From NCBI GenBank assembly GCA_002500665.1, contig DLRY01000028.1, positions 62,001-126,000 on the forward strand: DNA of 64,000 nt, written 5' to 3'. Positions within the stretch are counted from its first letter, which is position 1. Every line of letters starts with the position of its first letter. Position numbers and translations under genes: made by a program. This document shows, piece by piece, positions 7,947 to 15,679 of this stretch. This DNA comes from Opitutia bacterium UBA7876 (GTDB lineage Bacteria; Verrucomicrobiota; Verrucomicrobiia; Opitutales; Seribacteraceae). The notes under the pieces were generated by a model that was not told the origin of the DNA, searched no databases, and was given only the letters and a program-made list of their open reading frames with translations.

Positions 7947-9305
7947 GTGCGCTTGGATGATTCCCTCATCGATATGGAGGACGAGGAATTTTCACTGGAG
8001 GGACCATCCGCCCGGCCAAGGGTCCGCAGACCCCTGGCCGAACGCATGCGTCCGCGCTCCCTGGACGAGGTGCGCGGGCAGGAACACGTGCTGGGCGCAG
8101 GTTGCCTGCTCCCTACCCTGATCCGTGAGAACCGCGTCGGTAACCTGATCCTGGCCGGCCCGCCTGGCTCAGGAAAGACCACCTTGGCCTCAGTCATCGC
8201 CGAAGAGGGGGGCTGTAAGCTTCTACGGGTGAATGCCGTGACCTCAAACGTCGCGGAACTACGGGAAGCCTTGAAGATGGCCCGCTACCACGGTGCCGAG
8301 AAGTGCTTCCTTTTCGTGGACGAGATTCATCGCTTCAACAAGGCCCAGCAGGACTTGCTCCTTCCGGGCGTGGAGGCGGGCGAGGCCCGCCTGATCGGCG
8401 CAACCACCCACAACCCCCGCTACTACGTGATCGACCCGCTCCTGAGCAGGTGCCAGTTGTTCGCCTTCGAACCTTTGCCCGCGAGCGTAATTGAAGAGGC
8501 TTTGGAGCTCGCCCTCGAGGATGAGGAGAGAGGCTTGGGAAAACGAGCCTGCAGGGCCGGCAAGCAGGTGCTCAAAAGCATCGCACTGCTGGCGGAGGGG
8601 GATTTGCGCCGGGCTTACAATTTCATCGAGACGATGGTAGAGGCATTACCCGACGGCTCGGAAGTCACGGAGGAACAGGTGGCGGGCTTCTGCCGGGAAC
8701 GCAGCATCCGATACGACCGCGACGAGGACGAGCATTACGATACCGCATCGGCCTTCATCAAGAGCATGCGCGGAAACGACCCGGATGCAGCCCTCTACTG
8801 GCTGGCCAAGATGCTGGCGGGGGGAGAGGATCCCCGCTTCATCGCAAGAAGGCTGGTAATCTTTGCCTCGGAGGACGTGGGGATGGCGGATTCGCGGGCC
8901 CTGCTGATGGCGGATGCGGCCTTTCGGGCCTGCGAGACGATCGGCTTGCCGGAATGCGAACTGAATTTGGCCCACGTAGTAATCTTCCTCGCTACCTGCC
9001 CCAAGAGCAACAGCGCGACGCTTGCCATCGGAAGGGCCAAGCGGGCCCTGAACGAAAAACCGATCCAGCCGGTGCCCTCGGGCATCCGCGACAGGCACGG
9101 CAGGAACAAGAAGCCGAGGAGCGAGGACGAGGAAACCTACCTGTACAGTCACGAGTTCCCGGAGAACGTAACCGGCCAGAGCTATCTGGAGGAACCGCTC
9201 GAGCTATACCTCCCCAAGGATGCGGGGGCCGAGGGAGCGATCGGGGAACGCCTCAGGCGGTGGAAGGAACTGCGGGCAAAGGTTTCTCCTCAACAGGACG
9301 GCTAG
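7947..9305 (+). CDS. rarA: Replication-associated recombination protein A (RarA/MgsA)
   Basis: AAA+ ATPase acting at stalled replication forks. The GTG start at 7947 is fixed by AGGAG at 7936-7940, 6 bases upstream. Of the 452 aa, Walker A GPPGSGKTT is at 71-79, Walker B FLFVDE at 121-126 and sensor 1 GATTHNP at 151-157. The tetramerisation and MgsA C-terminal region (SEDVGMAD, CELNLAHVVIFLA, YLYSHEFPENV) completes a full-length protein. It stands alone with about 280 bp upstream in which I see no convincing promoter. Its stop overlaps the stop of the convergent isomerase gene. Confidence 0.96.
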   Translation: MRLDDSLIDMEDEEFSLEGPSARPRVRRPLAERMRPRSLDEVRGQEHVLGAGCLLPTLIRENRVGNLILAGPPGSGKTTLASVIAEEGGCKLLRVNAVTSNVAELREALKMARYHGAEKCFLFVDEIHRFNKAQQDLLLPGVEAGEARLIGATTHNPRYYVIDPLLSRCQLFAFEPLPASVIEEALELALEDEERGLGKRACRAGKQVLKSIALLAEGDLRRAYNFIETMVEALPDGSEVTEEQVAGFCRERSIRYDRDEDEHYDTASAFIKSMRGNDPDAALYWLAKMLAGGEDPRFIARRLVIFASEDVGMADSRALLMADAAFRACETIGLPECELNLAHVVIFLATCPKSNSATLAIGRAKRALNEKPIQPVPSGIRDRHGRNKKPRSEDEETYLYSHEFPENVTGQSYLEEPLELYLPKDAGAEGAIGERLRRWKELRAKVSPQQDG

Positions 9306-10156
9306 AGGTCGAGAAGCTCGTCCATGAGCTTGGCGGTCTTGTCGTCTCCTCCGTCGCCGCCTTCGCGGGTGGCCCATCCCTTGAAGTCGATCTTCTCGAG
9401 TTCGTTTCGGACCTTGTCCCACTCTACGTCTCCTTTCCCCAGCGAACAGAAGCCGGTCTTGACGCCCCAGTCCTTGACGTCGAGCTTGAGGGTGCGCTTG
9501 CCGAGGATGCGGATCCATTCGTGACTGGGGGCGAATTTCTGCATATTCCCGATATCGTAGTAGGCTTGTACCCAGGGGCTGTCGATCTCGTCGATGTAAT
9601 CCCTGAATGCCTCGGGCTTGAGGCAAAACCCATTCCAGACGGTCTCGATAAGAATATGAATCTTGAGCTTCTCGCACAAGGGGATGCATTTGCGGATTTG
9701 CTCGATGGAGCGGGTCCGTACGTGCTCGTGGGTCTCGTCTTTGCCTCCGACCTTGCCGGGTACCAGGAGGACGGAGGTGCCGCCTACGGCCTTGGATTCG
9801 CGCATGGCATCCTCCAGACCTTTTCGGCTGGCTTCACGGGTTTCCTCCTTGGGGGAGGACAAGCGGACCTTCCAGTGCTTGTTGTAGACCACTCCGTGCA
9901 TGGGAAGGCCAACCTCAGCTAGGGCTTTCTTGAGTCCGTCGATCTGCATGCCCGGGCCCGAGCCCTCGACTCCGTCGAAACCGAGGTCCTTGAGCTTTTT
10001 CAATCGGTCAATATTGGGTCTGCCCCCGAACTTGACGGATTTGAGTATTTTCCCGCGAAAGGAACCTTTTTTGGCCTCCAGCCCAAGGGGAGCGAGCCCA
10101 GTGCAGGTAAGACCTGCTGTGGTGGTGGATACGAAGTCTCGTCTGTTCATGTTCAT
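9302..10156 (-). CDS. Tat-exported sugar-phosphate isomerase/epimerase-like TIM-barrel protein
   Basis: The gene starts at MNMNRRDFVS, ATG at 10156 (284 aa); a longer frame to 10309 runs into the upstream permease gene and is rejected. Residues 1-28 form a twin-arginine signal (R5, R6, hydrophobic stretch, LGLEA). The mature part is an AP-endonuclease-2/xylose-isomerase-like barrel with metal-site style motifs (ILIETVWNG, YYDIGNM, LKLDVKDWG). It lies 20 bp after the GntP-type permease, suggesting joint use of a sugar acid. The actual substrate cannot be read from sequence. Confidence 0.8.
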   Translation of the reverse strand: MNMNRRDFVSTTTAGLTCTGLAPLGLEAKKGSFRGKILKSVKFGGRPNIDRLKKLKDLGFDGVEGSGPGMQIDGLKKALAEVGLPMHGVVYNKHWKVRLSSPKEETREASRKGLEDAMRESKAVGGTSVLLVPGKVGGKDETHEHVRTRSIEQIRKCIPLCEKLKIHILIETVWNGFCLKPEAFRDYIDEIDSPWVQAYYDIGNMQKFAPSHEWIRILGKRTLKLDVKDWGVKTGFCSLGKGDVEWDKVRNELEKIDFKGWATREGGDGGDDKTAKLMDELLDL

Positions 10157-10176
10157 AAGCGTTGGAGGGTTTTTGA

Positions 10177-11940
10177 TTAGGTAAGGGGTAAAAGGGCGGA
10201 TCCGAGCAGGCAAAGGCCGAGCCCAAGAACGGAGATGGCGGTGAGCATCACGGACCAGGTCTTGAGGGTTTCCTTTTCCGTGAATCCACTGAGGCGCTGG
10301 ACGACCCAAAACCCACTATCGTTCATCCATGAGAGCGTGATCGAACCAAAACCGATGGCGAGAAAGACGTACGCCTTGTGGTAACCCAGAGCGTCACCGT
10401 CACCGATTACGGCGGCCATGAGCCCGACCCCGGTGATCATGGATACGGTAGCCGAGCCCTGGGCGATGCGGATGAAGGCGGTTACGCCCCAGGCCAGCAG
10501 AACGTATGAAAGATCAAACTCCTCGGCAATCGCACCGACCGACTCCCCGACTCCGGACATCCGGATCATGGCTCCGAACGCTCCACCGGCGCCGGTAATG
10601 AGAAGGATTACGCCGGCTGTGGACAAAGGGTCCTGGAGGGTTTTTCCGAGCTTGGCGGCCAAATCCTTTTCCTGTTTGCCCGCCATCTGGCGGACGAGCC
10701 CGAGAATGGCAAAGCCGGCGGCTAAGGTCATGGCCACGTTGGGATTGCCGAGAAACTCAAGGTACGGAAAAACAGCCGCGAAACTTTCCGAGTTCATATA
10801 ACCCTGCTCCGAGGAAAGTTTTTTACAGAAACCGAGAATGGAAACCATAGAAATGAGAAGGACGGGAAGAGCGATGGGCAGAGAAGACAGCAGGATACCG
10901 GGGAGTTCCTCGTCTTTTTTCTCAACAATCTGCTTCAATTGCTCGTTCGATGCGCCGGAGGCTTCCCGCATGGGCAGGTCGTACTTGCGGTCGAACCAAG
11001 AGGCCATTTTCAACACCAAATAGGCGGGCAGGATACTGGCGCCCAGGCCGAAAATCATGGCAAAGCCAAGTTCGATATCCAGTTCCTTGGCGATAAAAAG
11101 CGGGCCGGGCGTAGGCGGAACGAGAGAGTGGGTGATGGCGCCCGCGCCCGCCATTGCCATGACGTAGAAGGTATAATGCTTGCCCGTCCTCAGGGCGAGG
11201 GCCCGGGCCAGGGGGATCAAGAGAAAGAAGACGGTATCGAAAAAGACGGGGATGGATAAAAGGAAACCGCTCAGGAGCAGGACCAGGCCGGCCCGTTTTT
11301 CCCCAAAGGCATTCATCAGCGAGCGCACCACGCGGTCGGCGGCTCCGCTAAGCATCATGCACGTTCCGATGATGGCCGCCATGGCTATGAGCAGGCCCAA
11401 TCCCCCGACCAAGTCCCCGAAGCCGTGCAGGGTCCACTTGATGGCCTTGAGGGGCTCGTTGCTCGATGGCGCGTTCTTCTCGTAGGCTTCGAAAGTAACC
11501 TTGGACGCATTCAGATCCTCTGCTTCGGCGAGGACCTCCTTCATTTGCGGAGAATCCAGGTTCTTCGAACCAACGACCCGGAAGGAAAGGGTAAGGTTGT
11601 CCCCGTGCTTTTTGCTTAGCTCAGTGAGTTTTGCCGAGGTTTCCTGACGGCTGATTTGTTCGCCCCGGTAAAGGATTTCCAGTTCGTCGGTCTTGTTTCC
11701 CTCCTTAAGCACGAAGGCTTCCGCCAGGGCCACCCGGGACTGGAACAATCCCTTGTTCACATCCGTCGGCTCCGGCAGAAACGGGGTCATCCAGCCAACG
11801 AGCATGGCTCCGACCATAAGGGTTAGGAAGGGATGAAGCTTGAGTTTGGTGATCCCGATGACCACCCAGGTTACGCTGATCAGAAGGACGAGAAGAGGCC
11901 AGTGGTCGATGGATGAGGAATTGGCTAGGACGTGGGTCAT
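10177..11940 (-). CDS. GntP-family sugar-acid permease with extra soluble insertion
   Basis: 587 aa against about 440-450 typical for GntP/GntT permeases. The membrane core is recognisable (FGDLVGGLGLLIAMAAIIG, ITHSLVPPTPGPLFIAK, ILLITGAGGAFGAMI, ATVSMITG). The extra length is a hydrophilic block at about residues 58-165, between the second and third membrane segments, rich in K/E and lacking any motif I recognise. Such permeases import gluconate-like sugar acids by proton symport. It probably forms a two-gene operon with the exported isomerase downstream. Confidence 0.85.
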   Translation of the reverse strand: MTHVLANSSSIDHWPLLVLLISVTWVVIGITKLKLHPFLTLMVGAMLVGWMTPFLPEPTDVNKGLFQSRVALAEAFVLKEGNKTDELEILYRGEQISRQETSAKLTELSKKHGDNLTLSFRVVGSKNLDSPQMKEVLAEAEDLNASKVTFEAYEKNAPSSNEPLKAIKWTLHGFGDLVGGLGLLIAMAAIIGTCMMLSGAADRVVRSLMNAFGEKRAGLVLLLSGFLLSIPVFFDTVFFLLIPLARALALRTGKHYTFYVMAMAGAGAITHSLVPPTPGPLFIAKELDIELGFAMIFGLGASILPAYLVLKMASWFDRKYDLPMREASGASNEQLKQIVEKKDEELPGILLSSLPIALPVLLISMVSILGFCKKLSSEQGYMNSESFAAVFPYLEFLGNPNVAMTLAAGFAILGLVRQMAGKQEKDLAAKLGKTLQDPLSTAGVILLITGAGGAFGAMIRMSGVGESVGAIAEEFDLSYVLLAWGVTAFIRIAQGSATVSMITGVGLMAAVIGDGDALGYHKAYVFLAIGFGSITLSWMNDSGFWVVQRLSGFTEKETLKTWSVMLTAISVLGLGLCLLGSALLPLT

Positions 11941-12015
11941 GAAGTGGGCTTAAGGGTTAGGAGTCATCCCAATGATCTTTCCTCAGCTAATCAAGAGGAA
12001 AGGAAGAGCGATGGA

Positions 12016-13137
12016 TCAAGTCCGCTCGTAGCCCCCGTCCGGGCGCCTCGACACGGACCGGTTGAGCTCGAGCATGGTCAGGCTGGCCATGACCTCGGGC
12101 GCGGGAAGGCGGGTATGCCCGCAGAGTTCGTCGAGGGAAAGGATGGATCCGTCCGAGAGGGCCTCGAGGATTTTCTCCTCTTCCACGCTCATGGACGGGG
12201 GCGGACCGTCTTTCAAACCCGGTCCGGCTGGAACAGGAGCCCCTAGGGCGGGGAGCAGCGGACTGAGCTCCTCCACCATGTCGCGGGCCCCGCGAACGAG
12301 GGTGGCTCCTTCCCGAATCAGGCTGTGGCAACCAGCGGAAGATGGCTGGTCGATACGCCCGGGAAGAGCAAATACGGTGCGGCCCTGATCGGCGGCAAAC
12401 CGGGCGGTAATGAGGCTTCCTCCTGAGGAGGCTGACTCGATTACCAGAACGGCCTCCGAGACCCCCGCGACCAGACGGTTTCGACGAGGGAAGGTATGGC
12501 GATCAGGACGGCGGCCAAAAGGGAACTCGGAGGCGACGGCGCCCGTTTTCAAGATCCTTTGGTAAAGCCCAAGGTTCTCGGGAGGATAAACCACGTCGAT
12601 CCCGCTGCCGAGGAAGGCGAGCGTCTTGCCTCCGGCATCGAGGGCACCCTCGTGAGCCTCGGAGTCGATGCCCCGGGCCAACCCGCTGACGATGCAAAAG
12701 CCGATGCGGGCAAGATCTCGGGCCAACTCGCGAGCATGGCGCTTGCCGTAGAGAGTCGGGTTCCTCGTTCCCACAATGGAAAGGTAAGGGCCGAGGGGAA
12801 GTTCGCCGGCCAGGTAGAGGCCAAGGGGCGGGTCGTAGATCTCTCCGAGCAGGGGCGGGAAATCCGCTCCATCGAGAAAGGAGAACGAACCCCTGGCAAG
12901 CCTTTCCTTTTCCTTGGTCAGCCAGGTTTGGTGCCCTTCGCCCTGAATGGAGCCAATGATCTTCTCCCCCACCCCGGGCACGGAGGAAAGCTCGCTCCGA
13001 CCGGCCTTGAGGATTTCCCGGGGATCGTCCCCGAACCGTTCCAGAAGGCGTCGCGCGGTAACGGGACCAAGGCCCGGGAGGGAATTGAGCAAGAGGAGGG
13101 AGTCGGGAATACTGAGGGAGTCTATGAAGCCGGACAC
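12016..13137 (-). CDS. dprA: DNA-processing protein DprA
   Basis: Binds incoming single-stranded DNA and loads RecA during natural transformation. 373 aa with a GTG start and AAAGG about 6 bases upstream. Helix-hairpin-helix motifs lie at about 20-35 and 53-62, the Rossmann-like DprA core at 120-260 (SIVGTRNPTLYG, IVSGLARGID, FLGSGIDVVYPPEN, SSGGSLITA), and a winged-helix C-terminal domain at about 310-372. Length and motifs are those of a complete, functional protein. The orphan sigma region-4 gene lies just upstream on the same strand. Confidence 0.95.
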   Translation of the reverse strand: MSGFIDSLSIPDSLLLLNSLPGLGPVTARRLLERFGDDPREILKAGRSELSSVPGVGEKIIGSIQGEGHQTWLTKEKERLARGSFSFLDGADFPPLLGEIYDPPLGLYLAGELPLGPYLSIVGTRNPTLYGKRHARELARDLARIGFCIVSGLARGIDSEAHEGALDAGGKTLAFLGSGIDVVYPPENLGLYQRILKTGAVASEFPFGRRPDRHTFPRRNRLVAGVSEAVLVIESASSGGSLITARFAADQGRTVFALPGRIDQPSSAGCHSLIREGATLVRGARDMVEELSPLLPALGAPVPAGPGLKDGPPPSMSVEEEKILEALSDGSILSLDELCGHTRLPAPEVMASLTMLELNRSVSRRPDGGYERT

Positions 13138-13199
13138 GGCTGACCTTTATGCGCGGATTTGGAAAACTGGCAAAGATAAAGGGGAAAAGGCCAGGGAGC

Positions 13200-13448
13200 T
13201 CAGGTGCGCAGCTCGCCAAGGAAGTTCATGCGGGTGGGATGGCGCAGCTTGCGCAGGGCCCGGGCCTCGATCTGCCGGACGCGCTCGCGGGTCACCCCCA
13301 TGATTTCTCCAATTTGCTCGAGGGTGAGCTGCCGACCGGGACAGTGAACCGATATCCAGACGCATGCTTTGCGCAGGCGTTGCTCATGCGTTCCCTTGAA
13401 GGAGGGAATGGGAATGTCTTCGACTTTTGGAATCCGGCGGCTCACCAC
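13200..13448 (-). CDS. Stand-alone sigma-70 region-4 helix-turn-helix protein
   Basis: 82 aa. Residues about 40-73 (LTLEQIGEIMGVTRERVRQI then EARALRKLRHP) are a textbook sigma-70 region 4.2, the -35-binding helix-turn-helix. Regions 1-3 are absent. A stop codon (TGA) sits directly before the GTG start at 13448, so this is not the end of a longer sigma gene in frame. It could act as a DNA-binding regulator, or bind the RNA polymerase beta flap and compete with sigma. It is followed by dprA. Confidence 0.75.
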   Translation of the reverse strand: MVSRRIPKVEDIPIPSFKGTHEQRLRKACVWISVHCPGRQLTLEQIGEIMGVTRERVRQIEARALRKLRHPTRMNFLGELRT

Positions 13449-13503
13449 TCAACATAGCGCCAACCTGGAAGGGAAGCAAAGGGAGGAACGCAAAAGCGCT
13501 CCT

Positions 13504-14550
13504 CTACCCCTCGAGATCTTCTTCTGCAAGGGGATGCCCGACCTCAAGGTCGCAGGCGGCCCGTCCCCCTAGGACTTCCTCCCAGTGGCTCGGGCAAAGA
13601 CCGTCTCCGGGCCGGGCTACGCGAAGGTTGGATGTGCTCAGGATTTCCCCCTTGGCGATGGGTGCGGAAACGAGAATGGAACGCTTGAAGAAGCCAGGTT
13701 TGACTTCCACACGAGGACCTGCGGATCCATCCGGAGGGGTAACGGAGGAATGGGCAACGCGAACCGCCTCCGCCATCTCCCCAAATTCGAGCGGGAGCAT
13801 TGAAAAGGCCCCGTCGATACTGTCCTCCTCGCGGTCTAGGGCGAAGTGTTTCTCGATGACACGGGCCCCAAGGGCTGTTGAGGCGACGGCCACGGCGTGA
13901 CCTGGGGAATGGTCCGAGAGACCGTAGAGGGTACCGTGGCGCTCAGCAAGCAGGGGCATATCCTTCAGACGGAAGTCCTCGGGCCGGGCGGGATACTCAC
14001 TGACGCAGTGCAGGAGGACGATCTCGGGACAACCACTTGCACGAAGCTCGGCGAGGGCCTTCTCGATTTCCTCGTCGCCGGAAACGCCCACGCTGGCGAG
14101 GACGGGCTTGCCGGTGCTTCCGATCCGACGAAGCATGGGAAAATGGTTGAGCTCGAAGGAGGCGACCTTGTATAGGGAGGGCGAGAGGGTTTCCTCAAGG
14201 AAATCGACCGCTGATTCGTCGAAGGGAGAACTGAAGAGGGAGAGCCCGTGCCGAGCAGCTCTCTCGGCAAGGGGAAGATGCCATTCCCAAGGCGTCATGG
14301 CGAGGGCGTAGAGCTCGCTAAGGTACTTGCCCTTCCATAGGCCATCCTTGAGGAGAAAGCGGTCGTCACGCCCTTCCACGGTGATGGTCTCGGGCTTGTA
14401 GGTCTGAAGTTTGACCGCATCGGCCCCGGACTCGGCCGCCCGGTCGACCAGCTCGAGGGCTTTCTCTAGGTCGCCCCCGTGGTTCCCGGACAGTTCGGCC
14501 ACCACGAGTGGGGGAAGTTGGGGGTCGAGCAGCTGGGAAAAGGGGTCCAC
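13504..14550 (-). CDS. pseI: Pseudaminic acid synthase PseI (NeuB family)
   Basis: Condenses phosphoenolpyruvate with a 6-carbon diacetamido sugar to form the nonulosonic acid. 348 aa: NeuB barrel (AELSGNHGGDLEKAL, KLQTYKPETIT, FSSPFDESAVDFLE, YGLSDHSPGHAVAVASTALG, VIEKHFALDR) followed by a C-terminal SAF domain from about 285 (KRSILVSAPIAKGEIL). The AELSGNH and LQTYKPETIT forms match PseI better than sialic acid NeuB. GTG start. It follows pseB by 22 bp. Sialic or legionaminic synthase is the alternative. Confidence 0.87.
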   Translation of the reverse strand: MDPFSQLLDPQLPPLVVAELSGNHGGDLEKALELVDRAAESGADAVKLQTYKPETITVEGRDDRFLLKDGLWKGKYLSELYALAMTPWEWHLPLAERAARHGLSLFSSPFDESAVDFLEETLSPSLYKVASFELNHFPMLRRIGSTGKPVLASVGVSGDEEIEKALAELRASGCPEIVLLHCVSEYPARPEDFRLKDMPLLAERHGTLYGLSDHSPGHAVAVASTALGARVIEKHFALDREEDSIDGAFSMLPLEFGEMAEAVRVAHSSVTPPDGSAGPRVEVKPGFFKRSILVSAPIAKGEILSTSNLRVARPGDGLCPSHWEEVLGGRAACDLEVGHPLAEEDLEG

Positions 14551-14572
14551 CGGGCCGGGAGGATGGCGAGCC

Positions 14573-15568
14573 TTAGGTCGAGGATTGGGGCAGGAAGTCC
14601 TTGAGCAGGACCTTGAGCTCGGCCTCGTTCAGGGAATGGCAGTTGACGTTGCTGGCGAAAAGGAACCCTTCCGAGCAAGTGACCCCGCCAAGGATGCCTA
14701 TCTTGTTACCCCAGAAGGACTGGATGGGCTGTATCACGAAATGATCCTCGAATTCTAGTATGTTCCTGGCCTCGTCAGCGGGAATAAGAACCTCGTGCAT
14801 CTTCTCACCGGGACGAAGGCCGATGGTTTCCCACTCGCAATCGGGAGCAAGCACCTCCGCAATGTCTGAAACCGAGCAGGCTGGGATTTTGGGGACGAAC
14901 AGTTCTCCTCCCACCATGTTCTCGAGGCTCTGGAGGACAAAATCGACGCCTTGCTCAAGGGTGATTAAGAAGCGCGTCATATCGGGGTTCGTGATGGTAA
15001 GCTTGCCCGATTCGCGTTGCTTGGCGAAAAGAGGAACAACACTCCCTCGGCTCCCAACGACATTACCGTAGCGAACCACGGAATAAGTCGTGCCTCCCCC
15101 TCCCGCATAGCTGTTGGCCGCGATGAACACCTTGTCCGAGCAAAGTTTGGTTGCACCGTAGAGGTTGACCGGGTTGACCGCCTTGTCCGTGCTAAGGGCA
15201 ACGACTTTCTGGACCCCAGCTCGAATGGCTGCCTCGACCACGTTGGTGGCCCCATTGACGTTGGTCTTTATGAACTCGTGTGGATTGTACTCGGCCGCGG
15301 GAACCTGTTTGAGAGCGGCGGCATGGACGACGTAGTCGACCCCTCTCATGGCCAGAAAAAGCCTGTCCTGGTCACGTACGTCTCCCAAGAAGAAGCGGAG
15401 GGAAGGGCTTTGGAAGTCCTGATGGGCCTGCATCTCCGATTGCTTCAGCTCATCGCGAGAGTATACGATCAAGCGGTGAGGGCGATATCTTTCCAAGACC
15501 ATCTCTACGAATTTATGACCGAAGGAACCGGTTCCGCCCGTGATCAATATCGATTTGTCATTGAGCAT
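14573..15568 (-). CDS. pseB: UDP-GlcNAc 4,6-dehydratase (inverting) PseB
   Basis: First step of pseudaminic acid synthesis: dehydration and C5 inversion of UDP-GlcNAc. The family N terminus MLNDKSILITGGTGSFG puts the start at the ATG at 15568 (331 aa), not at the longer frame to 15667. NAD-binding GGTGSFG is at 11-17. The catalytic segment STDKAVNPVNLYGATK has the PseB-type Asp-Lys...Tyr in place of the usual SDR triad. It forms an operon with pseI. Partner steps PseC, PseH, PseG and PseF are not in the window. Confidence 0.93.
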   Translation of the reverse strand: MLNDKSILITGGTGSFGHKFVEMVLERYRPHRLIVYSRDELKQSEMQAHQDFQSPSLRFFLGDVRDQDRLFLAMRGVDYVVHAAALKQVPAAEYNPHEFIKTNVNGATNVVEAAIRAGVQKVVALSTDKAVNPVNLYGATKLCSDKVFIAANSYAGGGGTTYSVVRYGNVVGSRGSVVPLFAKQRESGKLTITNPDMTRFLITLEQGVDFVLQSLENMVGGELFVPKIPACSVSDIAEVLAPDCEWETIGLRPGEKMHEVLIPADEARNILEFEDHFVIQPIQSFWGNKIGILGGVTCSEGFLFASNVNCHSLNEAELKVLLKDFLPQSST

Positions 15569-15679
15569 GTTTAACGATTCATTAAACCAATTTTCTCCTC
15601 TAGAGTCGATGCGAAAGATACACCACAGGGATGCCTTCGTTGAACGCCCCCCCCAATATGAGGGCAAAGGAGGATGTCG

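Noticed and set aside
8954..9922. 322-codon plus-strand open frame
   Set aside because: Overlaps the end of rarA in another frame and is antisense to the isomerase gene.
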